Positions 56,226-64,000 of a stretch of DNA of 64,000 bases are shown here, piece after piece. The translations under genes and the position numbers were made by a program. Numbering within the stretch: position 1 is the first letter of the stretch; each line of letters opens with the position of its first letter. Source of the DNA: Phreatobacter cathodiphilus. GTDB lineage: Bacteria > Pseudomonadota > Alphaproteobacteria > Rhizobiales > Phreatobacteraceae. The notes below the pieces were generated by a model that was given only the letters and a program-made list of their open reading frames with translations, searched no databases and had not been told where the DNA came from. The stretch lies in contig NZ_CP027668.1 in the NCBI RefSeq assembly GCF_003008515.1, positions 2,782,001 to 2,846,000 on the forward strand. The letters run 5' to 3'.

Positions 56226-56831
56226 ATGACCGCTCGAACGATCCCCCTCGACCTCGACGGCTATACGGATCTGCCCGAAGGCAAGATCGCCGCGGTAGTG
56301 ACCTATCTGGAGATGCGCGAGCCGCCGGCCGCGCCCCTCGCCGAGCCGCTCCCGCTCCGTCCGGTCGCCGAGCCCGATCTCGCCTGGTATCGCCGCTTCT
56401 ATGCCGCCATCGGCCTCGACTGGCTCTGGACCTCGCGGCTCCTCATGGACGAGGCGAAGCTTGCCGCCATCCTGCACCACCCGGGCAACGAACTCTTCGT
56501 GGCGGACGGGGACGCAGGCGAGGCCGGCATCGTCGAGATCGACCGCCGCGACCCCGCCGACGTCGAGATCGCCTTCTTCGGCCTCGTGCCGCAGGCAACC
56601 GGACAGGGCCTCGGCCCCCGCATGATGGCGGCGGCGCTCGCGAAGGCATGGCGGCCGGAGACGCGGCGGGTCTGGCTGCACACCTGCACCCTCGACCACC
56701 CGGCGGCGCTGTCCTTCTACCGCCGCTGCGGCTTCACGCCCTACAGGCGCGCCGTCGAGGTGATGGACGACCCGCGCCTCACCGGCCGCATTCCGCGCGA
56801 GGCGGCGCGGCGCATCCCCCTCATCGGCTGA
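56226..56831 (+). CDS. GNAT-family N-acetyltransferase
   Basis: The 201-residue protein shows the GNAT core: VEIAFFGLVPQATGQGLGPRMMAAAL is the acetyl-CoA pyrophosphate-binding block and CTLDHPAALSFYRRCGF the C-terminal part. Substrate unknown. It is divergent from the metal-chelate importer with about 80 nt between them, and its 3' end overlaps the convergent epmA by 11 nt. Confidence 0.85.
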   Translation: MTARTIPLDLDGYTDLPEGKIAAVVTYLEMREPPAAPLAEPLPLRPVAEPDLAWYRRFYAAIGLDWLWTSRLLMDEAKLAAILHHPGNELFVADGDAGEAGIVEIDRRDPADVEIAFFGLVPQATGQGLGPRMMAAALAKAWRPETRRVWLHTCTLDHPAALSFYRRCGFTPYRRAVEVMDDPRLTGRIPREAARRIPLIG

Positions 56832-57873
56832 AGGAGTCCGGCACCGGGGTCCACACCACGTCCTCGATGGACCGTGCCCCGCTCGCCAGCATGACCAGCC
56901 GCTCGAAGCCCAGCGCGATGCCCGCGGTCGGCGGCATCAGGGCGAGCGCCGCCAACAGGTCCTCGTCGACCGGATAGGTCTCGCCATAGACGCGCTGCTT
57001 CTCCGCCATGGCGCTCTCGAAGCGGCGGCGCTGCTCGGCCGGGTCGGTCAGCTCGCCGAAGGCGTTGGCGAGCTCGACGCCGCAGGCATAGAGCTCGAAA
57101 CGCTCGGCGACGCGGGGATCGCCGGGCTTCGGCCGCGCGAGCGCCGCCTCGCTGACCGGATATTCGCACAGGATCGTCGCCCGCCCGAAGCCGAGGCGCG
57201 GCTCGATGCGCTCCACCAGCACCTTGGAGAAGATGTCGGCCCACCCGTCGTCCTCCGACACCCGGATGCCGGCGCGCGCGGCTTCGGCCGCCAGCGCCGC
57301 GCGGTCGGTCTCGCCCGCCTCCCCGACTGTCGCGAGCAGGTCCATGCCGGCATGGCGGTCGAAAGCCTCCGCCAGCGTCAGGCGCTCGGGATCGAGGCCT
57401 GGATCGCAGGCCGCCTCCCGCCAGACCAGCGCGTCCCGCCCCGTCGCGGCGCAGGCGAGGCGCAACAGCTCGGCGCAATCGGCCATGAGCTGCTCGTAGC
57501 TCTCCCCGACCCGATACCATTCCACCATGGTGAACTCGGGATGGTGCAGGGGCCCCCGCTCGCGGTTGCGGAAAACGCGGGCGAAATCGACGATCCGCGT
57601 CTCGCCGGCGGCGATCAGCTTCTTGGCGGCGAATTCCGGCGAGGTGTGGAGGTAGAGTTCGGCCCTGCGGCCGTCGATGCTCACCGCCTCGGTGGCGAAG
57701 GCGTGCAGATGGGTCTCGTTGCCCGGCGAGACCTGCAGGATGCCGGCCTCCACCTCGGTGAAGTCATGGCCCGCGAACCAGCCGCGCAGCGCCGCCTTGA
57801 TCCGCCCGCGCGCGACGAGAAAGGGCCGGCGGTCGGCATGTCGGTCGGCATCCCACCAGGGTGAAACGGTCAT
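56821..57873 (-). CDS. epmA: Elongation factor P-(R)-beta-lysine ligase EpmA
   Basis: EpmA (GenX/PoxA) is a class II lysyl-tRNA synthetase paralogue that attaches lysine or beta-lysine to EF-P. The 350-residue product lacks the anticodon-binding domain of LysRS. It has motif 2 as RVFRNRERGPLHHPEFTMVEWYR and motif 3 as GIALGFERLVMLASG, with PGNETHLHAF and FELYACGVELANAFGEL typical of EpmA. Its substrate gene efp lies about 1 kb away. No epmB (the aminomutase making beta-lysine) is found in the window. It is convergent with the GNAT gene. Confidence 0.93.
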   Translation of the reverse strand: MTVSPWWDADRHADRRPFLVARGRIKAALRGWFAGHDFTEVEAGILQVSPGNETHLHAFATEAVSIDGRRAELYLHTSPEFAAKKLIAAGETRIVDFARVFRNRERGPLHHPEFTMVEWYRVGESYEQLMADCAELLRLACAATGRDALVWREAACDPGLDPERLTLAEAFDRHAGMDLLATVGEAGETDRAALAAEAARAGIRVSEDDGWADIFSKVLVERIEPRLGFGRATILCEYPVSEAALARPKPGDPRVAERFELYACGVELANAFGELTDPAEQRRRFESAMAEKQRVYGETYPVDEDLLAALALMPPTAGIALGFERLVMLASGARSIEDVVWTPVPDSFSR

Positions 57874-57966
57874 CGCTCGGGACCCATGACCTTCGGCGTC
57901 ATTGCCGAAGGGCCGCCCCCCTCATAGGCTCCGCGCCTTGCCGAGAAAACCTCCCCCGAGTGCCTG

Positions 57967-58785
57967 ATGACCGATGCCCTCCACCCGCTCGACGCGGCCG
58001 TCACCTTCTCGCCCGCCGCCGACGGGGCCCTCGCCGGCCGCACCTCGCCGGCCTACTGGAACATGGTCGGCCCCTTCGGCGGCGTCACCGCGGCGCAGCT
58101 CCTGAAGGCGGCGATCGACCATCCCGCCCGCATTGGCGAGCCGGTGGCGCAGACGGTGAACTTCTGCGCGCCCATTGCCGAGGGCGACTTCTCGATCCGC
58201 GTGAAGGAGGTGCGCTCCGGCCGCTCGGTGCAGCATCTCTATGCCGAGCTGGTGCAGGGCGAGACCATCGCCGCCAACGCCACCATGGTCTTCGCCCGCC
58301 GCAGCGAGACCTGGCGCCATCACGCGAGCGCCATGCCGGAGGCGCCGCCGCCGGAGGCCGTCCCCGTCCTCGGCCGCAAGCCGCCGCTGGCCTGGCTCGA
58401 CGCCTATGAGTTCCGCTATGTCACCGGCCTGCCGGTCATGGGCAACCAGGCCCATGCGACACCGCAGAGCGCGAAATCGCTCATCTGGGTCGCCGACCAG
58501 CCACCGCGCCCGCTCGACCACGTCTCCCTCGCCGCGCTCTGCGACATCTTCATCGTCCGGGTCTTCCAGGTGCGCGGCCTGCGCACGCCGGCCGCCACCG
58601 TCTCCATGACCTCCTATTTCCACGCCGATGCGGCCGAACTCGCCGAGCAGGGCACCCGCCCCGTCCTCGCCAAGGCCGATTCGGTGCGGTTCGGCGACCA
58701 GTTCCACGACCAGCAGGCCGAGCTCTGGTCGGCGGCCGGCAAGCTCCTCGCCACCACCTCGCAGGTCGTCTGGTTCCGCGAATAG
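57967..58785 (+). CDS. Acyl-CoA thioesterase, hotdog-fold (TesB-like)
   Basis: The 272-residue protein has two tandem hotdog domains. N-terminal SPAYWNMVGPFGGVTAAQLLKA is typical of the thioesterase (4HBT_3/TesB-like) family, and the C-terminal half holds LCDIFIVRVFQVRGLRTPAATVSMT with LWSAAGKLLATTSQVVWFRE at the end. It should hydrolyse acyl-CoA to acid and CoA. It lies between epmA and efp, divergent from epmA and 93 nt before efp; a functional tie to EF-P is not evident. Confidence 0.86.
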   Translation: MTDALHPLDAAVTFSPAADGALAGRTSPAYWNMVGPFGGVTAAQLLKAAIDHPARIGEPVAQTVNFCAPIAEGDFSIRVKEVRSGRSVQHLYAELVQGETIAANATMVFARRSETWRHHASAMPEAPPPEAVPVLGRKPPLAWLDAYEFRYVTGLPVMGNQAHATPQSAKSLIWVADQPPRPLDHVSLAALCDIFIVRVFQVRGLRTPAATVSMTSYFHADAAELAEQGTRPVLAKADSVRFGDQFHDQQAELWSAAGKLLATTSQVVWFRE

Positions 58786-58878
58786 CGCGCGGGGGTGGCG
58801 CTTCGCCGCGACTTCGTCTATGCGACGGCGCGACAGATCATGCGGGACCGAGCCCGCCCCATCCCAAGGACAACACCC

Positions 58879-59448
58879 GTGCCGAAGGTCATCGCCTCCT
58901 CCGTCCGCAAGGGCAACATTCTCGAAGTCGACGGCAAGCTCTACCTGATCGTCACCGCCCAGAACATCCATCCCGGCAAGGGCACCCCGGTGACCCAGGT
59001 CGACATGCGCCGCCTCTCCGACGGCGTGAAGGTGTCCGAGCGCTGGCGCACCACCGAGATGGTCGAGCGCGCCTATGTCGAGGACCGGCCCTACACCTAC
59101 CTCTACTCGGACGGTGACGGGAACCACTTCATGAACAAGGAGACCTACGAGCAGATCGCGGTCCCCGACGACATCCTCGGCGACGCCAAGCCCTATCTCC
59201 AGAACGAGATGGAGGTGAAGCTGTCGGTGTACGAGGGCAATGCGGTGGGCATCGAACTGCCGCAGCGCGTGACGCTGGAGGTGGTCGAGACCGAGCCTGT
59301 CACCAAGGGCCAGACCGCCTCCTCCTCCTACAAGCCGGCGATCCTGTCGAACGGCGTTCGCACGCTGGTCCCGCCGCATATCGGCGTCGGCACCCGCATC
59401 GTCGTCATGACCGAGGACGGCTCCTATTCCGAGCGCGCCAAGGACTGA
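58879..59448 (+). CDS. efp: Translation elongation factor P
   Basis: EF-P binds stalled ribosomes at polyproline stretches. The 189-residue protein has the three-domain layout, and counted from the GTG start the modification site is lysine 34 in the loop NIHPGKGTP, matching the E. coli position. Blocks [45 protein letters not shown] and [20 protein letters not shown] are canonical. The start is GTG with AAGGA 8 nt upstream. EpmA in the neighbourhood, together with Lys34, implies lysylation of this EF-P. A strong terminator follows. Confidence 0.97.
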   Translation: MPKVIASSVRKGNILEVDGKLYLIVTAQNIHPGKGTPVTQVDMRRLSDGVKVSERWRTTEMVERAYVEDRPYTYLYSDGDGNHFMNKETYEQIAVPDDILGDAKPYLQNEMEVKLSVYEGNAVGIELPQRVTLEVVETEPVTKGQTASSSYKPAILSNGVRTLVPPHIGVGTRIVVMTEDGSYSERAKD

Positions 59449-59474
59449 GCGTCCGCCGCTGCGCCGACTTCGGA

Positions 59475-59501
59475 AAGGCCGGGCCAGCGCCCGGCCTTTT
59501 T
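59475..59501 (+). terminator. Rho-independent terminator of efp
   Basis: A 9-bp stem (59475-59483 with 59490-59498, loop of 6) is followed by a T-tract, 26 nt past the efp stop. Confidence 0.93.
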
Positions 59502-59529
59502 CGTGCCCGCGGCGCAGGGACGTCGAAGG

Positions 59530-59550
59530 CCCCACCCGCACCCTCCCCGC
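59530..59550. repeat. Dispersed GC-rich inverted repeat, left arm
   Basis: The 21-bp segment beginning CCCCACCCGCACCCTCCCC is the exact complement of 59654-59674. Both arms carry a further small palindrome toward the inside. This looks like a second intergenic repeat family, distinct from the one at 36721 and 61787. Confidence 0.75.
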
Positions 59551-59653
59551 GCTTCGCGCGGACAGGGGGACCATGGCGTCCCGCCTTCTTTGCGACGGCA
59601 GTGCCTGGCTCCACCCCTCAGACGATGCGGGCGGCCGAAGACCCACTCCCCGC

Positions 59654-59674
59654 GTAGCGGGGAGGGTGCGGGTG
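59654..59674. repeat. Dispersed GC-rich inverted repeat, right arm
   Basis: Complement of the arm at 59530-59550, about 100 nt away, in the space between efp and the NTF2-like gene. Confidence 0.75.
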
Positions 59675-59706
59675 GGGCGATCAAGAGGCGAACCCTGGCC
59701 GCCGCC

Positions 59707-60102
59707 TCACGCCTTGGCGAGCGCCTTCGCGAAGGCGTAGCTGTCCGGATAGACCTCGTAGGTCGCAACGCGCTCGCCCTCGAAGCGGAACAGGTTGACG
59801 GCCCGCACCTTCAGTTCGTCGCCGCTGGCGCGCACGCGCCAGTGCCCCTCGAGCACGATGACGACGCCGCCCTCGCCCTCGATCCGCCCCACCGTCTCGA
59901 TGGACAGGATCTCCAGGTGCTCGGCGACGCGCCTGAAGAAGGTCACGACCTTGGAGCGCCCCTCCCAGACCCCCGCCCAGGGCACGATGCCCGGCGGGCC
60001 GTTCCAGCGGACGGTGACGTCGTCGGTGGTGACGGCGGCGAGGGCGCCGGCATCGCCCGCCTTCAGGGCGGCGTACCAGCGGTCGAGAATGGCCTGGCTC
60101 AT
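59707..60102 (-). CDS. NTF2-like/SnoaL-type protein
   Basis: The 131-residue protein has the cone-shaped NTF2-like fold sequence pattern: MSQAILDRWYAALKAGDAGALAAV, VRWNGPPGIVPWAGVWEGRSKVVTFF and a C-terminal VRAVNLFRFEGERVATYEVYPD. Members of this superfamily include epoxide hydrolases, isomerases and unknown binding proteins; no catalytic set can be picked out. It is 26 nt downstream of the zinc peptidase stop on the same strand. Confidence 0.78.
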   Translation of the reverse strand: MSQAILDRWYAALKAGDAGALAAVTTDDVTVRWNGPPGIVPWAGVWEGRSKVVTFFRRVAEHLEILSIETVGRIEGEGGVVIVLEGHWRVRASGDELKVRAVNLFRFEGERVATYEVYPDSYAFAKALAKA

Positions 60103-60128
60103 GGCGCCTTCATGCCGGGAGCGCCCGC

Positions 60129-60815
60129 TCAGCGCAAGACTCGGATGATGCGGGTGAGGTCGAGCAGCGTCACCAGGGCCGAGGCGACATAGGTCAGCGC
60201 CGCCGCCCGCAGCACCGATCGCGCCGCCGGCAGGTCGTTCTCGTGCAGGTAACGGCCGCGGGTGAGCGCCGGCAGCGCCTTGCCGAAGCTGGCGTCGAAC
60301 TCCATCGGCAGGGTCAGCACGTGCATGGCGAGGCGCGAGCCGAGAAGGGCGAGGGCGACGACGATCTGCAGCACGGCGATGGCCGGCGAGCGGACGAAGG
60401 CGAGCACCAGCGGGGCCGTGGCGAAAAGGATGGCGGCGCCGATCTCCAGCTTCTGCGCCGCCTGCGCCATGCGGATGCGCCAGAGGAACAGCCGGTCCCC
60501 GTCGCGATGCTGCACGGCGTGGCCGACCTCGTGGGCGGCCACCGCCACCGCCGTCACCGAGCGGCCGTCATGGACCTCCGGCGACAGGCGCACGACGCGG
60601 TCGATGGGGTCGTAGTGGTCGCCGGCGTCGGTGCGCTCCACCTTCACGTCCGTGAGGCCGGCCTGTTCGAGAAGGTGCTCGGCGAGTTCGCCGCCGGTGC
60701 CGGGAAAGTCCTGGCGCTCGACGCCGTGGCGGCGCATCTGCGCCTTCACCCACCATTGCGGGCCGAAGATGAGGGCGACGAGGGCGGCGACGCCGAGGAG
60801 GATGAGGAAGGGCAT
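60129..60815 (-). CDS. Membrane zinc metallopeptidase (YugP-like)
   Basis: The 228-residue protein has the zinc motif AHEVGHAVQ (H95, E96, H99), an N-terminal membrane helix (FLILLGVAALVALIFGPQWWV) and further hydrophobic segments after the motif. This layout fits the YugP/DUF neutral zinc metallopeptidase family. The start is ATG 60815; a TTG at 60854 is not preferred. Substrate unknown. It is followed by the NTF2-like gene at 26 nt. Confidence 0.85.
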   Translation of the reverse strand: MPFLILLGVAALVALIFGPQWWVKAQMRRHGVERQDFPGTGGELAEHLLEQAGLTDVKVERTDAGDHYDPIDRVVRLSPEVHDGRSVTAVAVAAHEVGHAVQHRDGDRLFLWRIRMAQAAQKLEIGAAILFATAPLVLAFVRSPAIAVLQIVVALALLGSRLAMHVLTLPMEFDASFGKALPALTRGRYLHENDLPAARSVLRAAALTYVASALVTLLDLTRIIRVLR

Positions 60816-60890
60816 GATGCGTCTTAAGTCGTCATGCCGCTTCGGGAAGTTCAAGGGGCGGCGGGACGGCCGCGACCGATGGCCCCAGGC

Positions 60891-61736
60891 TCAGGCCAGC
60901 CAGCGCTTGCGCCGCTTGTAGCTCTTCACGTCGCGGAAGCTCTTCTTGTCGCCCTCGGAGACGCCGAGATAGAACTCCTTCACATCCTCGTTCTCGCGCA
61001 GCGACTTGGCGTCGCCGTCCATGACGATGCGCCCCGTTTCCATGATGTAGCCGAAGGTGGCGTAACGCAGCGCCATGTTGGTGTTCTGCTCGGCGACGAG
61101 GAAGGAGACGCCCTCGCGCGCATTGATGTCGCGGACGATCTCGAAGATCTGCTCGACGATCTGCGGCGCGAGGCCCATGGAGGGTTCGTCGAGCAGGATC
61201 ATCTTCGGCCGGCTCATCAGCGCCCGGCCGATCGCGCACATCTGCTGCTCGCCGCCGGAGGTATAGCCGGACATCGAATGCCGGCGCTCCTTCAGGCGGG
61301 GGAAATAGGCGTAGATCTTCTCCATGTCCTCGCGGATGGCGGCCTTGCCGTCGCGGCGGGTGAAGGCGCCGGTGAGCAGGTTCTCCTCGATGGTGAGGTG
61401 GCCGAAGCAGTGCCGGCCCTCCATCACCTGGATGCAGCCGCGGCGCACGAGATCGTTCGGCGAGAGGGCCTGCACCTCCTCGCCCTCGAAGACGATGGAG
61501 CCCTTGGTCACCTCGCCGCGCTCGGCGTGGAGGAGATTGGAGATGGCCTTCAGCGTGGTGGTCTTGCCGGCACCGTTGGCGCCAAGAATGGCGACGATGC
61601 CGCCGCGCGGCACCACGAGCGAGACGCCCTTCAGCACCAGGATGACGTGGTCGTAGATGACCTCGATGTTGCTGACGTCGAGGATCAGGTCCTGGGCGGG
61701 GGCCGGCGCCGGGGTCGCTTGGGTCTGGGCGGTCAT
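60891..61736 (-). CDS. Branched-chain amino acid-type ABC transporter ATPase, LivF type (second system)
   Basis: The 281-residue ATPase has Walker A LGANGAGKTTTLK, the signature YTSGGEQQMCAIGRAL and Walker B MILLDEPSMGLAP. A basic C-terminal tail (KSFRDVKSYKRRKRWLA) is unusual compared with the LivF at 25814-26551. It belongs to a second liv-type system with the binding protein at 62012 and the partial permease at 63450. Confidence 0.93.
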   Translation of the reverse strand: MTAQTQATPAPAPAQDLILDVSNIEVIYDHVILVLKGVSLVVPRGGIVAILGANGAGKTTTLKAISNLLHAERGEVTKGSIVFEGEEVQALSPNDLVRRGCIQVMEGRHCFGHLTIEENLLTGAFTRRDGKAAIREDMEKIYAYFPRLKERRHSMSGYTSGGEQQMCAIGRALMSRPKMILLDEPSMGLAPQIVEQIFEIVRDINAREGVSFLVAEQNTNMALRYATFGYIMETGRIVMDGDAKSLRENEDVKEFYLGVSEGDKKSFRDVKSYKRRKRWLA

Positions 61737-61786
61737 GGGTTTATCCGCAGGTGATGGAGCCGATCGGCCTGATCTGCATCGGACAA

Positions 61787-61834
61787 TTGCGTCCTTCGAG
61801 GCTCGGGCTCCCGCCCTCGCACCTCAGGATGAGG
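61787..61834. repeat. Dispersed inverted repeat, second copy, left arm
   Basis: Related to the 44-bp element at 36721-36879, with the central CGCTTCGCTCG part replaced by CGGGCTCCCGCCCTCG. It pairs with 61909-61956. Confidence 0.82.
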
Positions 61835-61908
61835 GGCAAGTGCCATGCTCCTCGGACAATGAGGCGCGACCCTCAAGCCTCGCCTGAGGCTGATGCCAGT
61901 CGCTCCAT

Positions 61909-61956
61909 CCTCATCCGAGGTGCGAGGGCGGAAGCCCGAGCCTCGAAGGACGCACT
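61909..61956. repeat. Dispersed inverted repeat, second copy, right arm
   Basis: Near-complement of 61787-61834, with a few mismatches, about 74 nt away. It lies between the binding-protein gene (stop at 62012) and the ATPase gene of the second liv-type system. Confidence 0.82.
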
Positions 61957-62011
61957 TCGGCCGTGCAGGGCGGGAGCCGCGGTTTCCCGCGGCCCCCGAT
62001 GTTCAGAAGGC

Positions 62012-63349
62012 TCACGACCGCTGGTCGCAGGTCTCGGTGCGGCGCGGCCAGCCGGCGTTGGCTTCCGCATACTTCTTCGCCGCATCCTCGATCAGCGGGC
62101 GGACGACGTCGCGGATCGGCTCGATCCAGTCGCTGTCGCGCACGTAGCGGGTGCCGTCCCAGCGGGCGACGAAGACCCGGTTGTGGCCGTTGTGGTCGGC
62201 GCAGGTGAGCCGCACGGGAGCCGCGAAGCCCTCCATGCCGATCTCCTTCAGCCGCGCCTCGGTGATGTTCATCGTCTCGAAGCCGCGGCGAACGTCCTCG
62301 CCGGTGACCACCTTCTTGCCGGTGAGCTGCTGGGCGTGACGGATCGCCTCGACCATCAGCATCGAGTTGTAGACGCCGCGGTTGTAGAGGTTCTCGCCGA
62401 CGCGCGAGCGCGCATCCACCCGCGACAGGTTCTTGTCGACCACGTGCTTCAGGATGTCCTGGATCACGGGGAACTCGGTGCCCGCCTGATGGAAGTTCAG
62501 GCTGCGGTAGCCCGCCGCCTGGGCGCCGCCGGCACGGGCGTCGTCGTCACCGCCGGCCCACCAGACGCCGACGAGGCGGTCGATGGGGAAGTTGTTGCGG
62601 ATCGCCTCACGCACCGCGGTGGGGTTCATCGCGCCCCAGCCCTGGTTGTAGAGGTAGTTCGGCCGGTCGCGGCGGATGTTGAGCCAGATGGCGCTCTGGT
62701 TCTGCATGTCGGCGGCGGCCACCGGATAGAGCTTCAGAGTGAAGCCGTATTTCTCGGCCATGGCCTGCAGCACCGGGATCGGCTCCTTGCCGTAGGGCGC
62801 GTCGAGGTGGATCAGGCCGAGGGTCTTGCCGCGCAGCTTGTCGAAGCCGCCCTCGCGCTGGGCCATGTAGGAGACCATGACCGAGGCGCCGTCCCAGTAG
62901 GTGGCCGGCGGGTTGAAGATCCACGGGAAGGTGTTGCCGTCGGCCGAGGCCGAGAGGCCATAGGCCATGGACAGCATCGGGATCTTGTCGACGGCGGCGC
63001 GCGGGATGAGCTGCAGCGTGATGCCGGTGGAATAGGGGTTCACGACCACCGGATTGCGCGAGCGCAGCGAGTCGTAGCACTCCACGCCCTTCTTGGTATC
63101 GTAGCCCGTCTCGCATTCCTCGATGACGATCTTGACGCCGTTGATGCCGCCGTCACGCTGGTTGATCATCTCCAGGTAGTCGCGCATGCCATTGGCGATC
63201 GGGATGCCCGACGAGGCGAAGGGGCCCGTGCGGTAGCTGAGCAGCGGGATGAAGATGCTGTCCTGGGCCTGGGCCTTGGCCGGCATGGGCGCCGCCGAGG
63301 CGAGCCCTGCGGCGAAGGCGGCGGCCATCGTCCACTTGAAGCCTTTCAT
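62012..63349 (-). CDS. ABC transporter substrate-binding protein, LivK type (second system)
   Basis: The 445-residue periplasmic protein begins with a Sec signal peptide (MKGFKWTMAAAFAAGLASAA, cleavage after AKA). The type I binding fold shows DSIFIPLLSYRTGPFASSG and VKIVIEECETGYDTKKGVECYDSL. It is longer than classical LivK (about 370) and closer to the aromatic- or amide-binding groups. It is transcribed after the permease at 63450 and before the ATPase. Confidence 0.9.
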   Translation of the reverse strand: MKGFKWTMAAAFAAGLASAAPMPAKAQAQDSIFIPLLSYRTGPFASSGIPIANGMRDYLEMINQRDGGINGVKIVIEECETGYDTKKGVECYDSLRSRNPVVVNPYSTGITLQLIPRAAVDKIPMLSMAYGLSASADGNTFPWIFNPPATYWDGASVMVSYMAQREGGFDKLRGKTLGLIHLDAPYGKEPIPVLQAMAEKYGFTLKLYPVAAADMQNQSAIWLNIRRDRPNYLYNQGWGAMNPTAVREAIRNNFPIDRLVGVWWAGGDDDARAGGAQAAGYRSLNFHQAGTEFPVIQDILKHVVDKNLSRVDARSRVGENLYNRGVYNSMLMVEAIRHAQQLTGKKVVTGEDVRRGFETMNITEARLKEIGMEGFAAPVRLTCADHNGHNRVFVARWDGTRYVRDSDWIEPIRDVVRPLIEDAAKKYAEANAGWPRRTETCDQRS

Positions 63350-63449
63350 GGAAGTTCCTCCTTGGAAGTCCGGACGCCGTGGTCCGGGATCTCTTCTTGT
63401 CGTGCCCGCCTTGCCGGCGGGTCTCGTGGGGATTGGTGCGGCCGGCCGG

Positions 63450-64000
63450 TCAGTAGGGGAACGGCCAGACGCGCAGTTTCTGCTTGGCGATCTGCCACAG
63501 TCGCGCGAGCCCGTGCGGCTCGACGATGAGGAAGAAGATGATGAGGGCGCCGACCATGATGTGGGTCAGGTGCTCGGCGAGCGCCCCGGTCAGTGGAATG
63601 CCGACGGCCGGCACGCCGAACTTCAGGATGGTCGGCAGGGTGGAGATGAAGAAGGCGCCGAGGAACGAGCCGATCAGGCTGCCGAGGCCGCCGATGATGA
63701 CCATGAACAGCACGATGAAGCTCTGGTTGACGTTGAAGGCGTCGTTGGCCTCGCCGCCGCCGTACCAGAGGAACATCATGCAGGCGCCGGCGACGCCGCA
63801 GTAGAAGGACGAGACGGCGAAGGCGAGGAGCTTCGTCGGCAGCAGTTTGATGCCCATCAGCTCGGCGGCGATGTCCATGTCGCGCACCGCCATCCAGGAG
63901 CGGCCGATGCGGCCGTGCACGAGGTTGGAGGCGATCCAGGTCAGGAACACGACGATGGAAAGGAGCACGAGGTAGCGCACCTCCGGCGAGGACCTGGCGC
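63450..64000 (-). CDS. Branched-chain amino acid-type ABC permease, LivM type, partial (5' end outside window)
   Basis: Only the C-terminal part is inside the window; the reading frame is open through the right edge, so the start lies beyond 64000. Blocks include IGRSWMAVRDMDIAAELMGIKLLPTKLLAFAVSS, VNQSFIVLFMVIIGGLGSLIGSFLGA and the hydrophobic LTHIMVGALIIFFLIVEPHGLARL end. It heads the visible part of the second liv-type system; its LivH and LivG partners are not in the window. Confidence 0.9.
   Translation of the reverse strand, partial: ARSSPEVRYLVLLSIVVFLTWIASNLVHGRIGRSWMAVRDMDIAAELMGIKLLPTKLLAFAVSSFYCGVAGACMMFLWYGGGEANDAFNVNQSFIVLFMVIIGGLGSLIGSFLGAFFISTLPTILKFGVPAVGIPLTGALAEHLTHIMVGALIIFFLIVEPHGLARLWQIAKQKLRVWPFPY

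Overview
The window is a GC-rich stretch of an alphaproteobacterial chromosome, most likely from the order Hyphomicrobiales (Rhizobiales). The pointers are the imuA-imuB-dnaE2 mutagenesis cassette behind a GAAC-N7-GAAC SOS box, a usg-type gene, a DUF1236-type secreted protein, an alphaproteobacterial-style flagellin cluster and the large number of solute ABC transporters. Genus and species cannot be fixed from the sequence alone. I saw no tRNA, rRNA, IS element, phage gene or CRISPR array. Coding density is high and no gene-free stretch exceeds 300 bases.

Layout: (1) 1-1623, groES-groEL on the minus strand (groEL runs off the left edge) behind a CIRCE operator. (2) 1720-7744, usg and then the SOS-controlled translesion cassette imuA-imuB-dnaE2. 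(3) 7727-14143, a TPR/GT41 glycosyltransferase resembling the flagellin glycosyltransferase FlmG, beside three near-identical flagellin genes. Each flagellin gene has its own terminator and a 5' leader that folds into four tandem hairpins. (4) 14306-19813, a small protein of unknown function and a nucleotide-sugar set: a glucose-1-phosphate cytidylyltransferase, a fused SDR-aminotransferase, a family 2 glycosyltransferase and a GNAT acetyltransferase. (5) 19867-22389, an OmpA-family protein with a 30-residue tandem repeat. (6) 22587-27308, a complete branched-chain amino acid type ABC operon (livG-livF-binding protein-livH-livM). (7) 27523-35378, small secreted proteins, an SMP-30 lactonase, a peptide-type ABC system without ATPases and a lipid/multidrug-type ABC exporter. 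(8) 35518-41648, two acyl-CoA dehydrogenases, an SDR, an aldehyde dehydrogenase, a quinone-reductase-like flavoprotein and a phasin. (9) 41804-44208, a LOG-family protein and a beta-CASP metallo-hydrolase. (10) 44311-53196, a long operon-like run: CaiB-type CoA-transferase, enoyl-CoA hydratase, an atypical SDR, gamma-glutamyltransferase, DUF1028 protein, peptide-binding protein and two permeases. (11) 53268-56143, a FecCDE/TroA-type metal-chelate importer preceded by an 18-codon leader ORF. (12) 56226-59448, a GNAT, the EF-P lysyltransferase EpmA, a thioesterase and EF-P. (13) 59707-64000, an NTF2-like protein, a membrane zinc peptidase and a second liv-type system (ATPase, binding protein, partial permease) running off the right edge.

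How the parts may work together: the FlmG-like enzyme and the flagellins probably form a flagellin glycosylation unit, and the nearby sugar genes could supply a modified sugar for it or for the cell surface. EpmA and EF-P are an enzyme and its substrate. The CoA-transferase to permease run looks like an uptake-and-breakdown operon for a peptide-like or gamma-glutamyl compound. The most unusual signal is the architecture of the flagellin mRNA leaders. Copy 2 has different stem sequences from copies 1 and 3 but keeps the same folds.
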